NCBI GenBank assembly: GCA_050011535.1
Contig: JBEKIX010000160.1
Coordinates: 1-5,344 of the forward strand
Direction: 5' to 3'
DNA from: JAFNAG01 sp050011535
Lineage (GTDB): Bacteria > Acidobacteriota > UBA6911
DNA length: 5,344 nucleotides
Below, in pieces: positions 4,957-5,344 of this stretch. Below the pieces are notes generated by a model, which was not told the DNA's origin, did not search any database, and saw nothing but the letters and a program-made list of their open reading frames with translations. Made by a program: the position numbers and the translations under genes. Within the stretch, counting starts at the first letter, position 1; each line of letters starts with the position of its first letter.

Positions 4957-5344
4957 ATAAGCGAGCTTCCGGCTGTCGGGCGACCAGAAGATGCCCCCGG
5001 CCATTCCCAGTTCCTCGCCGTAGATGATCGTCGCGATGCCGTAACGAATGCGGGCTTTGGCGTTGCCGTCCGTGGTTATGGCTGACTCATTGCTGCCGTC
5101 GGCGCCGCTGAGATACAGATTGCCGTCACGGGAGAAGGCACTGTACTTCCCGTCCGGTGAAGGAGCCGAGGTGGTCTGCTGGCGCACGATACCCCCGCCG
5201 CCCATTTGCTGACCGGCCCTCGCGAAGCTCCCGGCCCCGCCTCTCCCGCCGCCGGTTCCGCCTCGACCGCCCATCCCGGCTCCTCTCCCGCCTTGGGGTG
5301 GGTTTTGAGCCGTTGCCGAGGTGTCTTCGGTAGCTTTCCGGGAT
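4954..5344 (-). CDS. S9B dipeptidyl peptidase, N-terminal propeller fragment ending at TAG, 5' partial
   Basis: The visible 129 residues run in from beyond the right edge; the frame has no stop between 5343 and the TAG, so the ATG at 5274 is probably internal and not the true start. A Pro/Gln/Gly/Arg-rich segment (about 5299-5185) precedes 'SPDGKYSAFSRDGNLYL', the usual first recognisable propeller blade of bacterial S9B enzymes. YGEELG (Glu codons at 5016-5014 and 5013-5011) corresponds to the Glu205-Glu206 pair of human DPP IV that grips the substrate N-terminus and makes the enzyme a dipeptidyl peptidase. 'GGIFWSPDSRKLAY' follows and ends at TAG. If translation stops here the product is a propeller stub without the catalytic domain. 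Confidence 0.7.
   Translation of the reverse strand, partial: SRKATEDTSATAQNPPQGGRGAGMGGRGGTGGGRGGAGSFARAGQQMGGGGIVRQQTTSAPSPDGKYSAFSRDGNLYLSGADGSNESAITTDGNAKARIRYGIATIIYGEELGMAGGIFWSPDSRKLAY
5185..5299 (-). repeat. glycine/arginine-rich low-complexity insert in the S9B propeller
   Basis: The translated minus strand reads PPQGGRGAGMGGRGGTGGG, then RGGAGSFARAGQQMGGGG, a flexible RGG-like segment sitting before the first clear propeller blade. It resembles the linkers at about 1248-1311 and 1878-1911 in the neighbouring plus-strand gene. Such surface inserts are not part of the catalytic machinery and probably loop out of the propeller. Confidence 0.6.

Larger units (their letters stand above)
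3415..5344 (-). pseudogene. DPP IV-like (family S9B) dipeptidyl peptidase gene, interrupted by in-frame TAG, 5' partial
   Basis: One continuous frame runs from the right window edge to TGA at 3417-3415, 641 sense codons plus a single TAG. S9B enzymes remove X-Pro or X-Ala dipeptides from peptide N-termini; they combine a seven- or eight-bladed beta-propeller (DPPIV_N) with an alpha/beta-hydrolase domain (Peptidase_S9) and usually have about 700-770 residues, so roughly 80-120 residues including any signal peptide lie outside. Alignment by eye with the mammalian DPP IV/FAP motif 'LAYAxFND' places the TAG exactly on the residue after LAY, with no length change: LAY-*-GFDESKVP. The protein is otherwise conserved on both sides, which argues for a very recent nonsense change, a base-calling error, or suppression rather than old decay. 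The gene converges on the metallopeptidase-like gene; no terminator is evident. Confidence 0.8.

Overview
The window reads as bacterial chromosome of moderately high GC. The protein content (an S1-type RNA-binding protein start, a secreted zinc-protease-like protein, a family S9B dipeptidyl peptidase, and glycine-rich 'RGG' inserts in two unrelated secreted-type proteins) is most reminiscent of soil Acidobacteriota (Solibacter/Bryobacter-like). This is an inference from style only; no marker gene is complete here.

Layout. Positions 1-95 (minus strand) hold the first 31 complete codons of an S1 RNA-binding-domain protein that runs off the left edge; it starts at GTG behind a good GAGGAG ribosome binding site. 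Positions 96-307 are a divergent intergenic stretch with two extended -10-like elements facing opposite ways. Positions 308 to about 530 (plus) carry a decayed N-terminal piece of an integrase-core transposase: the ends of the piece match the family, but the middle is out of frame and the rest of the element is gone. Positions 605-787 show nothing recognisable. A 7-bp perfect inverted repeat (791-807) lies within a weak putative promoter just before the next gene.

Positions 852-3155 (plus) encode a 767-residue exported protein: Sec signal peptide, an N-terminal beta-rich (possibly nidogen-like) region, two glycine-rich linkers, and a C-terminal putative zinc metallopeptidase domain with HEMGH. 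I cannot place it in a named peptidase family. Positions 3156-3414 separate two convergent 3' ends and show only weak palindromes, with no convincing terminator.

Positions 3415-5344 (minus, 5' end outside the window) are a DPP IV-like (S9B) prolyl dipeptidyl peptidase. All expected catalytic and substrate-binding residues are visible, yet the reading frame is cut by one in-frame TAG at 4954-4956, between the Glu-Glu substrate-recognition motif and the rest of the protein. There is no frameshift, so this is a recent nonsense mutation, a sequence error, or a read-through stop.

Together the two large genes suggest extracytoplasmic protein or peptide degradation: an exported endopeptidase-like protein beside an N-terminal dipeptide-releasing enzyme. 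They are convergent and so not an operon. I found no CRISPR array, tRNA, rRNA, riboswitch or clear new multi-gene system.
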